A stretch of DNA of 7,273 bases from Amphritea sp. (GTDB lineage: Bacteria; Pseudomonadota; Gammaproteobacteria; Pseudomonadales; Balneatricaceae): assembly GCA_018067325.1 (NCBI GenBank), contig JAGPUU010000418.1:1-7273 (forward strand), written 5' to 3'. A program made the translations under genes and the position numbers. The notes beneath the pieces are model-generated. The model was not told the origin of the DNA. It saw nothing but the letters and a program-made list of their open reading frames with translations, and did not search any database. This document shows positions 1 through 7,242 of this stretch, in pieces. Position 1 is the first letter of the stretch. Each line of letters begins with the position of its first letter.

Positions 1-969
1 GTAGGCCAACCTTTTGATGAGCACGAAGTTGGACGTATCTGCAGTGTCGTTGCACTTTCCAGCGAGGTTTTACGTAATAAAGAGAAGCAGGATAGTAGTT
101 GGTTTCAGCATCTTTATCGTTCTACCCGGACGCAGCTTGTACGCTTATTTGGCGCAGGTTACTTGGGCCGTAAACTGATATTGCTTAGTATTGCTCTCAT
201 CTGTCTGTTTTTTACCTTTGCTATGGGTACTTATCGGGTTGCTGCAGATAGTCAACTAGAAGGTGAAGTGCGACGGGCAATTGTTGCTCCTTTTGACGGT
301 TACCTTGATGACGCGATGGTAAAGGCGGGGGATAGGGTTCGTGCTGGTGAAGAGATGAGCCGGTTAGATGACCGGGATCTAACGTTGGAGAAACTGGGGT
401 ATCTCAGTGCGCAAGCAAAACTGCAGCGGCAGTATGAGGAAGCGGTCGCTCAACGGGATAGGGCTGAAGCGAAAGTACTGCAAGCGCAGTTGGAACAAAG
501 CCGGGCGGAGTTAGACCTGGTCGAAAGTAAATTGCAACGAACCCGGCTGAAAGCACCTTTTGATGGTTTGGTGGTCAGTGGAGACCTGAGTCAGCGTTTA
601 GGTAGTTCTGTTGGGCAGGGAGAGCTTCTGTTTGAAGTTTCGCCTTTGGACAACTATCGGATTATCATCTGGATTGATGAACATCGTATGCTAGATATTA
701 CGGAAGGTCAGCAAGGAAAACTTGTGCTTAATTCCCTGCCTGAGGAAAACTTTAGGTTTACGCTGCGTCGCGTAACGCCAGTAACTGAAGCTAGAGATGG
801 AGGTAATTTTTTTCGTGTAGAGGCTGAATTACTTGACCCCTCTCCTGTTCTACGTCCAGGAATGGGTGGTGTAGCAAAAGTTGAGGTGGATGAGCGACGT
901 TTGATCTGGATCTGGACCTACCCATTGATACAGTGGTTTAAGTTGAAACTCTGGGCCTGGATGCCCTAA
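1..969 (+). CDS. HlyD-family membrane-anchored periplasmic adaptor, 5' end outside window
   Basis: The frame is open from the first base, so the gene begins upstream and 322 C-terminal residues are visible. A TTG at 163 lies inside this frame, just before the membrane segment, and is not needed as a start. Visible residues 1-50 are soluble and amphipathic and could be the tail of an N-terminal cytoplasmic domain (a GAF-like end is possible but weakly supported). One transmembrane helix follows at about 59-78. Next come the first lipoyl half-motif (APFDGYL, about 96-102, then VKAGDRVRAGE), a charged coiled-coil hairpin at about 126-182, the second half-motif (KAPFDGLVVSGD) and a beta-barrel region ending in LRPGMGGVAKVEV. 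The C-terminal 22 residues are rich in Trp and aliphatic residues and may touch the membrane. Family knowledge: such adaptors bridge an inner-membrane transporter to the outer membrane. Its stop overlaps the next start by one base, so it likely works with the M50 protein. The adaptor fold is secure; the partner and substrate are unknown. Confidence 0.88.
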   Translation, partial: VGQPFDEHEVGRICSVVALSSEVLRNKEKQDSSWFQHLYRSTRTQLVRLFGAGYLGRKLILLSIALICLFFTFAMGTYRVAADSQLEGEVRRAIVAPFDGYLDDAMVKAGDRVRAGEEMSRLDDRDLTLEKLGYLSAQAKLQRQYEEAVAQRDRAEAKVLQAQLEQSRAELDLVESKLQRTRLKAPFDGLVVSGDLSQRLGSSVGQGELLFEVSPLDNYRIIIWIDEHRMLDITEGQQGKLVLNSLPEENFRFTLRRVTPVTEARDGGNFFRVEAELLDPSPVLRPGMGGVAKVEVDERRLIWIWTYPLIQWFKLKLWAWMP

Positions 970-3116
970 TGTCGACCTCTCTTTTCAGTCCAGTTTGGCA
1001 TCGGGTTGCTGCAGTAAAACCCCGCCTGCGCTCTCATATTGAGATTAATCGCCATATTTATCGTGGCGATGTCTGGTATGTGATTCAGGATGATGCCAGT
1101 GGTCGATATCACCGTTTTACACCACAGGCCTATGCGTTGATTGGTTTGATGGATGGCCAGCGGGATCTGGATAAAATCTGGCACAGTGCAGGTGATCAGC
1201 TGGGCGATGATATGCCCTCGCAGGATGAAGTGATTCAGCTGTTGTCGCAGCTCTATCGAGTAGATCTGATTCAGACTGATGTGATTCCCGATATAACCGA
1301 AGCGGCTGGACGTCGGGCAAAGGATAAACGCAATAAAATGTTGGCGATGATTAAATCGCCAATGGCGGTCAAGATTCCGTTGATTGATCCTGAGCCCTTT
1401 CTTAATCGTACAGCGGGTTTTAGTCGTTGGCTTTTTAATCCTTTTACTGGGGTCATCTGGCTCTGGTGCATTGGATGGGCTTTGATGCAGGCCGGTTATC
1501 ATTGGGATGAGCTAACCAACAACCTGGCAGACCGTGTATTTGCAACGGAAAATCTATTTCTGATCTGGCTTGTTTATCCTGTGGTGAAGCTGATTCACGA
1601 ATTTGGTCATGCCTATGCCCTGAAGCGTTGGGGCGGTGAAGTTCATGAAATGGGTGTAATGTTCCTTATTTTTATGCCCATCCCCTATGTAGATGCATCC
1701 TCATCGGCTGCATTTCGCAGTAAGTATCCACGCATGATGGTTGCAGGTGCGGGAATTATAGTTGAAGCGTTTATCGCCGCGGTGGCAATGGCCGTTTGGG
1801 TGTATGCCGAGCCTGGTTTAGTACGCAGCCTGGCGTTTAATACCCTGCTGATTGCTGGCGTTTCGACGCTGCTATTTAATGGTAATCCATTGCTGCGTTT
1901 CGATGCCTACTATGTATTGTCAGATTTTCTTGAGATTCCAAACCTGGCCTCCAGAGGCACTCGTCAGGTGGCGTACTTGTGCAAGAAATATTTGTTGGGG
2001 CAGGAACATGAAGAATCCCCTGCTTATACTCAAGGGGAGGCACGTTGGTTGTTTATTTATTCGATAAGCAGTTTTGTATATCGAGTATTTATCACCATTA
2101 CCATCGTTCTTTTTGTAGCCAGTGAACTGTTTTTTATTGGTATTCTTCTGGCTATGTTGTCGCTTTATAATATGTTTGGTAAGCCATTGTTTAGCATAAT
2201 AAAATATCTTTTTATGGATAGGAATATGGCACAGAAAAGAGGGCGAGCCGCTCTGGTTACTATAGCGGTGCTGGGAGTGATCGGATTGTTATTATTTGTC
2301 GCGCCGGTACCACGTATGACCTTGGTGCATGGCGTATTCTGGGCTCCGGATTCGTCTCGGTTGACGGTGGGTAGTAATGGTTTTCTAAAAGAGCTGAAGG
2401 TTGCTTCTGGAACTGAAGTGCAGGCCGGACAGACTTTGTTTGTCAGTACCAATGAAGAACTTGAGTCTCAACTGAATAAAACCGCAGGTCGGATCAAGGA
2501 ACTGCTGGTTCATTACCGTACGGCGGTAGCTGATGCCCGCCAGAATGAAGCGGGTATTATTCAAGAGGAGATTCGCCAGGCCAGGGCTGAGCTTGAACGA
2601 GCACTTGAAGAAAAACGAGAATTAGTAATGAAAAGCCCTGCTGATGGAGTATTTCAACTCGCAATGCCGGTCGATCCCACGAGTCGTTATATACCCCGTG
2701 GAACATTGATAGGTTATTTACTGCAGCCGGGTGACTACCGGGTCCGGGCAGTCGTTGGGCAGAATGATATAGCCGCTGTGCGAAACGACTTGCAGAGAGT
2801 GACGGTTAAGGTGTCTGAGAATATTGATGACACTATAGAAGCTATCCCAGTGGGAGAGATTCCAAGTGCGCAGAAGGAACTACCCAGCGCTGCACTCTCC
2901 GTTGATGGCGGAGGACAGTTTGCTCTTGATCCAAAGTCTCAAGATAAACCTGAAGCCTTTGATCCGATATTTCTGTTTGACGTTCAAGTAAATAATCTGC
3001 CTGTCTCTCGGATTGGTGAGCGGGTTTATGTTCGCTTTGAACATACTCCAGAACCGATTGGTTTTAGAATTTACCGGCAGATTCGTCGCACGCTTTTACG
3101 AGAGTTGGAATTCTGA
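969..3116 (+). CDS. PqqD-like / M50 zinc metalloprotease / HlyD-like fusion membrane protein
   Basis: A 715-residue protein with three parts. Residues about 24-104 resemble a PqqD-like winged-helix domain (YHRFTPQAYALIGLMDGQRD, then a helical end at LLSQLYRVDLIQ); such domains bind leader peptides in peptide-modification systems. Residues about 157-446 form a polytopic membrane core with the M50/site-2-protease zinc motif HEFGH at 210-214 (His210, Glu211, His214). The second motif NPLLRFDAYY (307-316) supplies Asp313 as likely third ligand. Hydrophobic segments lie near 157-176, 193-209, 257-281, 286-304, 360-384, 385-403 and 427-446. Residues about 465-605 are an HlyD-like lipoyl domain split by a coiled-coil hairpin (about 497-550), with half-motifs GFLKELKVASGTEVQAGQ and KSPADGVFQ, followed by a beta-rich tail. 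The layout matches proteins annotated as putative peptide zinc metalloproteases (YydH-like). A weak TGGA seven bases before the ATG and the TAATG overlap support this start. Proteolysis is inferred; a structural or transport role with the site retained is possible. Confidence 0.88.
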   Translation: MSTSLFSPVWHRVAAVKPRLRSHIEINRHIYRGDVWYVIQDDASGRYHRFTPQAYALIGLMDGQRDLDKIWHSAGDQLGDDMPSQDEVIQLLSQLYRVDLIQTDVIPDITEAAGRRAKDKRNKMLAMIKSPMAVKIPLIDPEPFLNRTAGFSRWLFNPFTGVIWLWCIGWALMQAGYHWDELTNNLADRVFATENLFLIWLVYPVVKLIHEFGHAYALKRWGGEVHEMGVMFLIFMPIPYVDASSSAAFRSKYPRMMVAGAGIIVEAFIAAVAMAVWVYAEPGLVRSLAFNTLLIAGVSTLLFNGNPLLRFDAYYVLSDFLEIPNLASRGTRQVAYLCKKYLLGQEHEESPAYTQGEARWLFIYSISSFVYRVFITITIVLFVASELFFIGILLAMLSLYNMFGKPLFSIIKYLFMDRNMAQKRGRAALVTIAVLGVIGLLLFVAPVPRMTLVHGVFWAPDSSRLTVGSNGFLKELKVASGTEVQAGQTLFVSTNEELESQLNKTAGRIKELLVHYRTAVADARQNEAGIIQEEIRQARAELERALEEKRELVMKSPADGVFQLAMPVDPTSRYIPRGTLIGYLLQPGDYRVRAVVGQNDIAAVRNDLQRVTVKVSENIDDTIEAIPVGEIPSAQKELPSAALSVDGGGQFALDPKSQDKPEAFDPIFLFDVQVNNLPVSRIGERVYVRFEHTPEPIGFRIYRQIRRTLLRELEF
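3107..3110 (+). promoter_or_regulatory. Ribosome binding site of the SecA-like gene
   Basis: GGAA lies inside the last codons of the M50 gene, about six bases before the ATG that overlaps its TGA stop. It is short, so re-initiation by ribosomes finishing the upstream gene probably contributes. It supports the start at 3116. Confidence 0.5.
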
Positions 3117-5098
3117 TGATCAGGACAGCCAATCACGCCCCTGCGGATTACCGGCATAGGCCGGAACGACCTGTGGTTCATCTTGATTGGTTAGAGAGGC
3201 TACAGCGGAATGTGATGGGCCGCTTTGAGTTGAATCCATGGCGCATGAAGCTGCGTCAGAAGCGTTTTCTGGCGACTGTTAAATCACAGAGTGAAGGAAT
3301 AGAGAAGCGGGCTGAATCTGAGTTGTTACAGCGCGCCAGGCAACTAGGTGATTTAATTCGTCAAGAAGGGTTTGATGATCGTTTGCTGGCAGAGCAGTTC
3401 GCTATCATACGTGAGATGTCAGGGCGGATATTGGGTATGCGTCACTTTGATAGCCAGTTAACGGGCGGTTGGATCATGGTCCAGGGCCGCATAGCAGAGA
3501 TGAAAACGGGAGAAGGTAAAACCCTAACCGCGGTATTACCTGTTATATCTGCGGCTTTGGCTGGGCTTCCTGTTCATGTAATCACTGTAAATGACTATCT
3601 GACTGAGCGGGATGCTGAAGAGATGGAGCCGCTTTATCGATGTTTTGGCCTATCTCTGGGGGTTATTCTTCATGAAGTAGATCTGCCTGGCAGGCGTGTT
3701 GCCTATCAGAGCGATATTGTCTATATCACCGGTAAAGAGCTGGTGTTTGATTACCTGCGAGATCAGATGAAACTGGTCCATAAGCAGCCGATCAGAATGC
3801 AAATGGCGTCTCTACATAGCACCCATGTCGAATCGCAATTACAGCTGCGAGGGCTTCATTTCGCGCTAGTGGATGAAGTTGATTCAGTATTGATTGATGA
3901 ATCCCGTACGCCTCTAATTATTTCCGGTACACAAGGTAATGAAGAGGAACAGAGCTTTATTGAAACGGGCTGGGAACTCTCTTTTCAGCTCCAGGAAGAG
4001 ACAGATTTTTTGGTAAACAAAGATCGGCGTGAAGTTGATTTTACTGAAGTGGGTCGTAAGAATATTCAAACGTTGAGTCGAGAGCTCGGGCCCCTTTGGA
4101 AAGGCTCTATCAGGCGAGAGGAGATTATACAAAAAGCGTTGCTGGCCCGGTTTATTTACCAATTAGATATAGATTACTTGGTGCGAGAAGGTGCCGTTGA
4201 GCTTATTGATCCGTTGTCTGGTCGAGTAATGGAAGGCCGTTCCTGGGAAAAAGGCTTGCACCAAATGGTTGAGTTAAAAGAAGAGTGCGAATTAACTGAG
4301 CAGCGTATCACCCTGGCCAGAATCAGCTATCAAAATTTCTTTCGCCGTTATCTCCATATTTCAGGTATGACCGGGACTGCCTGGGAGGTCCGAGATGAAC
4401 TTTGGCGTGTCTATCAACTTGCAGTAACTCCAGTAAAGCCTAATAAAAAAGAGCTACGTATCCAAGTAGCTTCTCGTGTTTTTAATGAAAATGACGCGCG
4501 CTGGGAAGCTGTTGCAGAGCGTTGTAGAGAACTGGTTAAAGAGGGGCGAGCTATACTGATTGGCACGGCATCTGTTGCTGAATCTGAAGTGGCCAGTGAG
4601 TATCTGAAACAATCGAAGCTTGCTCATAAGGTTCTTAGTGCGAAGGAAGATAAAGAGGAGGCTGATATTGTTATTGAGGCAGGACAGCCGGGACGGATTA
4701 CAGTCGCGACCAATATGGCGGGTCGCGGTACTGACATTAAGTTATCGCCCTCCGTTAAAGAGGCGGGAGGCTTGCATGTGATTCTGACAGAACATTATGA
4801 GTCCAGCCGGGTAGATCGGCAATTGGCTGGTCGTTGTGCACGTCAGGGAGACCCCGGTAGTTTCGAAATGTTACTTAGTCTGGAAGATCAGCCAATCAGA
4901 TCCCTTCGGGGTAAGAGTCTTTTACCAACCTGTCGCAGCCTAGGCATCAGTAGTACTGCAGGTCAGAAAGCGGCTTTGAGCCTTTTGCGAGCTGAGCAGC
5001 AGTTTGTCGAACGGCAGAACTATCTGGCCAGGCAATCAACCCTTGAGTATGATCACAAGCAGAAAGAACTTTTAGCCTTCGCAGGAACCGTAGATTAA
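3116..5098 (+). CDS. Truncated SecA-like translocase ATPase
   Basis: A 660-residue SecA homologue, against about 900 for housekeeping SecA. Seen: GMRHFDSQLTGG (107-118), Walker A MKTGEGKT (129-136), HVITVNDYLTERDAE, FDYLRD (211-216), Walker B with VDEVDSVLIDESRTPLIISG (252-271), the end of the preprotein-binding domain at DPLSGRVMEGRSWEKGLHQ (365-383), SGMTGTA (416-422), NBD2 motif ATNMAGRGTD (531-540) and the arginine-finger region QLAGRCARQGD (569-579). All ATPase motifs look intact. The preprotein-binding domain seems about 30 residues shorter than in E. coli, and the roughly 40-residue insert after GRGTDI in E. coli NBD2 is absent. After NBD2 only the start of the long scaffold helix remains (about 626-655, LEYDHKQKELL); the wing domain, two-helix finger and Cys-rich SecB/lipid-binding tail are missing. 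An N-terminal extension rich in basic residues precedes the conserved region. The gene overlaps its neighbours by one base on both sides. It is probably an accessory, system-specific motor rather than the housekeeping SecA. Confidence 0.93.
   Translation: MIRTANHAPADYRHRPERPVVHLDWLERLQRNVMGRFELNPWRMKLRQKRFLATVKSQSEGIEKRAESELLQRARQLGDLIRQEGFDDRLLAEQFAIIREMSGRILGMRHFDSQLTGGWIMVQGRIAEMKTGEGKTLTAVLPVISAALAGLPVHVITVNDYLTERDAEEMEPLYRCFGLSLGVILHEVDLPGRRVAYQSDIVYITGKELVFDYLRDQMKLVHKQPIRMQMASLHSTHVESQLQLRGLHFALVDEVDSVLIDESRTPLIISGTQGNEEEQSFIETGWELSFQLQEETDFLVNKDRREVDFTEVGRKNIQTLSRELGPLWKGSIRREEIIQKALLARFIYQLDIDYLVREGAVELIDPLSGRVMEGRSWEKGLHQMVELKEECELTEQRITLARISYQNFFRRYLHISGMTGTAWEVRDELWRVYQLAVTPVKPNKKELRIQVASRVFNENDARWEAVAERCRELVKEGRAILIGTASVAESEVASEYLKQSKLAHKVLSAKEDKEEADIVIEAGQPGRITVATNMAGRGTDIKLSPSVKEAGGLHVILTEHYESSRVDRQLAGRCARQGDPGSFEMLLSLEDQPIRSLRGKSLLPTCRSLGISSTAGQKAALSLLRAEQQFVERQNYLARQSTLEYDHKQKELLAFAGTVD
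5083..5087 (+). promoter_or_regulatory. Ribosome binding site of the periplasmic adaptor gene
   Basis: AGGAA sits ten bases before the ATG at 5098, within the last codons of the SecA-like gene. It is the clearest Shine-Dalgarno match in the operon and, with the TAATG overlap, fixes the start immediately before the signal peptide. Confidence 0.55.
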
Positions 5099-5919
5099 TG
5101 ATCAGATACTTTACACTGATAGCCGTATTAGTGTCCGGCAGTGCCATGGCCGTTACCGACGCTGAAGCAGAAAAGCTTTTGACTGAGCCTCTGAATTCGT
5201 CGGGACACAATGTCGATGATGCTTCAGGATCGGATACAAAGAGTTCAGAGAGAGCGCCGGCAACTGATTGTCTGCTGACTCCCAGTGTGGACGCTAGTAT
5301 AGCCAGTTCAGTTGTAGGAGTGATCGATAAGGTGTTGGTCCAGCGTGGTGACCTAGTCAAGAAAGGTGAAGTGCTGGTAAAGCTTCGGTCAGCGGTAGAG
5401 CAGGCAACACTGAAGTTGAATCAGGCACAGACGGACTATGGTAAGCGCACAATTCAGCGGAATATTGAGCTGTACCAGCGTAATCTTATCTCTGAGCAGG
5501 AGAAAGATGAGATTATTATAACTAATCGTCTGTATGGTTATGAAATGGCTCAGACTAAAGCGATCCTTGGACAGAAAACCATCAGGAGTCCTATCACAGG
5601 GGTTGTGGTTGATACCTTCCTTGATCCGGGTGAATATGTGGGAGAGGAACCCATTCTTCAGGTGGCTCAACTGAACCCTTTGTATATAGAGGCAGTTGTG
5701 CCTGCTCGCTATTTTGGTGAAATTGCTAAAGGTAATGTTGCTGAAGTTACTCTGGAAGAGCCATTACAAAGTCAGCACCAAGCTAAGGTCATTATTGTTG
5801 ACCGTGTATTAGATGCTGCCAGTGGAACTTTTGGTGTTCGTCTGAAACTTCCTAATCCTGATTATCTGCTTCCTGCGGGGCTGAAATGCAGCATACGTTT
5901 CGATCTTAAGCAGCATTAA
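5098..5919 (+). CDS. Secreted periplasmic adaptor, RND/HlyD type
   Basis: A 273-residue protein with a signal peptide: Met-Ile-Arg-Tyr, a hydrophobic core at about 5-14, and a probable signal peptidase I site after Ala18 (SGSAMA). No lipobox cysteine is seen, so it should be soluble or peripherally bound, unlike the anchored adaptor at the start of the operon. Residues about 20-55 are an acidic/Ser-rich linker. The adaptor core follows: DCLLTPSVDA (57-66), lipoyl half GVIDKVLVQRGDLVKKGEVLVKL (split here by position, 74-96), a short helical hairpin (about 98-158), second half IRSPITGVVVDTFLDPGEYV (162-181), then a beta-barrel with LNPLYIEAVVP and a terminal region TFGVRLKLPNPDYLLPAGL of the type seen in RND adaptors. 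The lone Cys58 precedes the lipoyl domain. Being last in the coupled operon, it probably completes the periplasmic part of the same machine. No RND pump gene is nearby, so the usual drug-efflux annotation is unlikely to describe its role. Confidence 0.9.
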   Translation: MIRYFTLIAVLVSGSAMAVTDAEAEKLLTEPLNSSGHNVDDASGSDTKSSERAPATDCLLTPSVDASIASSVVGVIDKVLVQRGDLVKKGEVLVKLRSAVEQATLKLNQAQTDYGKRTIQRNIELYQRNLISEQEKDEIIITNRLYGYEMAQTKAILGQKTIRSPITGVVVDTFLDPGEYVGEEPILQVAQLNPLYIEAVVPARYFGEIAKGNVAEVTLEEPLQSQHQAKVIIVDRVLDAASGTFGVRLKLPNPDYLLPAGLKCSIRFDLKQH

Positions 5920-5929
5920 ATTATCGCGG

Positions 5930-5938
5930 TGGTATAAT
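5930..5938 (+). promoter_or_regulatory. Extended -10 promoter, probably of serB
   Basis: TGGTATAAT contains a perfect TATAAT preceded by the TGn extension. No good -35 hexamer is found at 16-18 bases upstream (the sequence there is GCAGCA-like), which is typical of extended -10 promoters. Transcription would start near 5945, giving a leader of about 26 bases before the serB ATG. There is no hairpin between the operon stop at 5919 and this promoter, so operon transcripts may also read into serB. Confidence 0.65.
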
Positions 5939-5970
5939 CGCCCATCTTCAGTACGTATTGTGAATAGGTC

Positions 5971-7185
5971 ATGAAAGAGATTATCTTGCTTAACATCTCC
6001 GGTCAGGATAAACCGGGGGTTTCCTCCTCAATTACCAGTACTCTGGCCAAATTTGATATCGATATTCTCGATATAGGTCAGTCGGTTATCCATAATACGC
6101 TCTCTTTAGGGATCCTGATCGGTGTGCCTGAGGAAGCAGAGGCATCCAGTTTATTACGGGATATCCTCTTCAAAGCTCACGAGATGGATATGCATATCCG
6201 CTTTGAGCCGGTACCTGCTGAAGAATATGAGAGCTGGGTAACTGAGCAGGGAAAGTCTCGTCATATCATTACTTTACTGGCCCGAAAAGTGACAGCAGAG
6301 CATATTGGCAAGGTCGCTCAGACCGCTGCAGATCATGGCCTGAACATCGATAACATTAGTCGTTTGTCGGGTCGGGTTTCAGTTGGTTCAACTACTCAGG
6401 CGAAAACTAAATCTTGTGTTGAATTTTCAGTACGAGGTGCCCCTGCTGATACCGCTCAGTTGCGCGAAGAGTTTCTGCGTATCGCCAGTGATCTGGATGT
6501 GGATATCGCTTTCCAGAAAGATGATATCTATCGTCGTAACCGCCGCTTGGTAGTATTCGATATGGACTCAACTCTGATCGAAGCAGAGGTAATTGATGAG
6601 CTTGCCAAAGAAGCGGGTGTGGGTGATCAGGTGATTGAGATTACCGAATCAGCGATGCGTGGTGAGATCGACTTCACTGAAAGCTTTAAGCGACGTATGG
6701 CGCTGTTAAAAGGCCTTGATGAGTCTGTATTAGAAAGTGTTGCTCAGCGTTTACCGCTTACTGAGGGAGTTGAAGAGTTGGTCTCTAATCTTCATGCTTT
6801 GGGCTTTAAAACAGCAATACTTTCCGGTGGATTTAACTACTTCGCTAATTTTCTGCAGAGAAAAATGGGCTTTGATTACGTTTACGCGAACGAGCTTGAG
6901 ATCGTTGATGGTAAGGTAACCGGAAACGTCACCGGTACCGTCGTCGATGGTAAGCGTAAGGCCGAGCTGCTGCGCAAGATTGCTGAAAAAGAGGGTATTA
7001 GGTTAGAGCAGACTATCGCGGTTGGCGATGGAGCTAACGACCTGCCAATGCTGTCTATTGCAGGTCTGGGTATTGCCTTCAGAGCTAAACCTTTAGTGCG
7101 CAAGAGTGCCAAGCAAGCGATTTCTACCCTGGGTTTGGACGGTATTCTCTATCTGATCGGTTTTCGGGATCGGGATACGTTATAA
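5971..7185 (+). CDS. serB: Phosphoserine phosphatase
   Basis: SerB hydrolyses O-phospho-L-serine to serine in the last step of the phosphorylated serine pathway in the cytoplasm. The 404 residues divide into two ACT-like regions (about 1-85 and 95-182, with ITGQ-type start NISGQDKPGV and a second repeat from RHIITLLARKV) and a HAD phosphatase domain. HAD motif I is VVFDMDSTLIEAEVIDE (194-210) with nucleophile Asp197 and acid/base Asp199; motif II is AILSGGF (282-288); the motif III lysine is probably Lys330; motif IV is VGDGANDLPM (351-360). The end, STLGLDGILYLIGFRDR, is characteristic. The long ACT half matches the Pseudomonas/Oceanospirillales form and is longer than the E. coli enzyme of about 320 residues. 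The start is set by alignment with MREIVLIN-type N-termini; the only Shine-Dalgarno-like AGG (5966-5968) is only two bases from the ATG, so initiation may be weak or rely on another feature. It has its own promoter and terminator and is functionally unrelated to the upstream operon. Confidence 0.97.
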   Translation: MKEIILLNISGQDKPGVSSSITSTLAKFDIDILDIGQSVIHNTLSLGILIGVPEEAEASSLLRDILFKAHEMDMHIRFEPVPAEEYESWVTEQGKSRHIITLLARKVTAEHIGKVAQTAADHGLNIDNISRLSGRVSVGSTTQAKTKSCVEFSVRGAPADTAQLREEFLRIASDLDVDIAFQKDDIYRRNRRLVVFDMDSTLIEAEVIDELAKEAGVGDQVIEITESAMRGEIDFTESFKRRMALLKGLDESVLESVAQRLPLTEGVEELVSNLHALGFKTAILSGGFNYFANFLQRKMGFDYVYANELEIVDGKVTGNVTGTVVDGKRKAELLRKIAEKEGIRLEQTIAVGDGANDLPMLSIAGLGIAFRAKPLVRKSAKQAISTLGLDGILYLIGFRDRDTL

Positions 7186-7209
7186 AGCTGAGAAGTGGCT
7201 AGAAAGATC

Positions 7210-7237
7210 AAAAAAAACCGCCATCAGGCGGTTTTTT
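7210..7237 (+). terminator. Rho-independent terminator, probably bidirectional
   Basis: A perfect five-base-pair GC stem CCGCC/GGCGG with loop ATCA (7218-7231) is flanked by eight A residues on the left and six T residues on the right, so the stem can extend by A-U pairs and a U tract forms on either strand. It begins about 25 bases after the serB stop and sits between serB and a possible convergent gene, so it can end transcripts from both sides. Confidence 0.93.
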
Positions 7238-7242
7238 ACTTT

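Noticed and set aside
163..165. TTG as the start of the first adaptor
   Set aside because: The frame is open and protein-like all the way to base 1, and this codon falls directly before the membrane helix with no convincing ribosome binding site; the true start is upstream of the window.
966..1502. 178-codon open frame on the minus strand
   Set aside because: It lies opposite the PqqD/M50 coding sequence, whose domain matches are clear; the composition reads like a reverse-strand shadow and no domain is recognisable.
3116..5098. Housekeeping secA
   Set aside because: The C-terminal domains are absent and the context is an adaptor/protease operon, so it is better treated as an accessory SecA-like protein.
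4947..5360. 137-codon minus-strand open frame across the SecA/adaptor junction
   Set aside because: It overlaps two well-supported plus-strand genes, including a signal peptide and Shine-Dalgarno site, and has no recognisable features.
5098..5919. Multidrug efflux adaptor (AcrA/MexA type)
   Set aside because: No RND pump gene adjoins it, it lacks a lipobox, and it is translationally coupled to a SecA-like gene.
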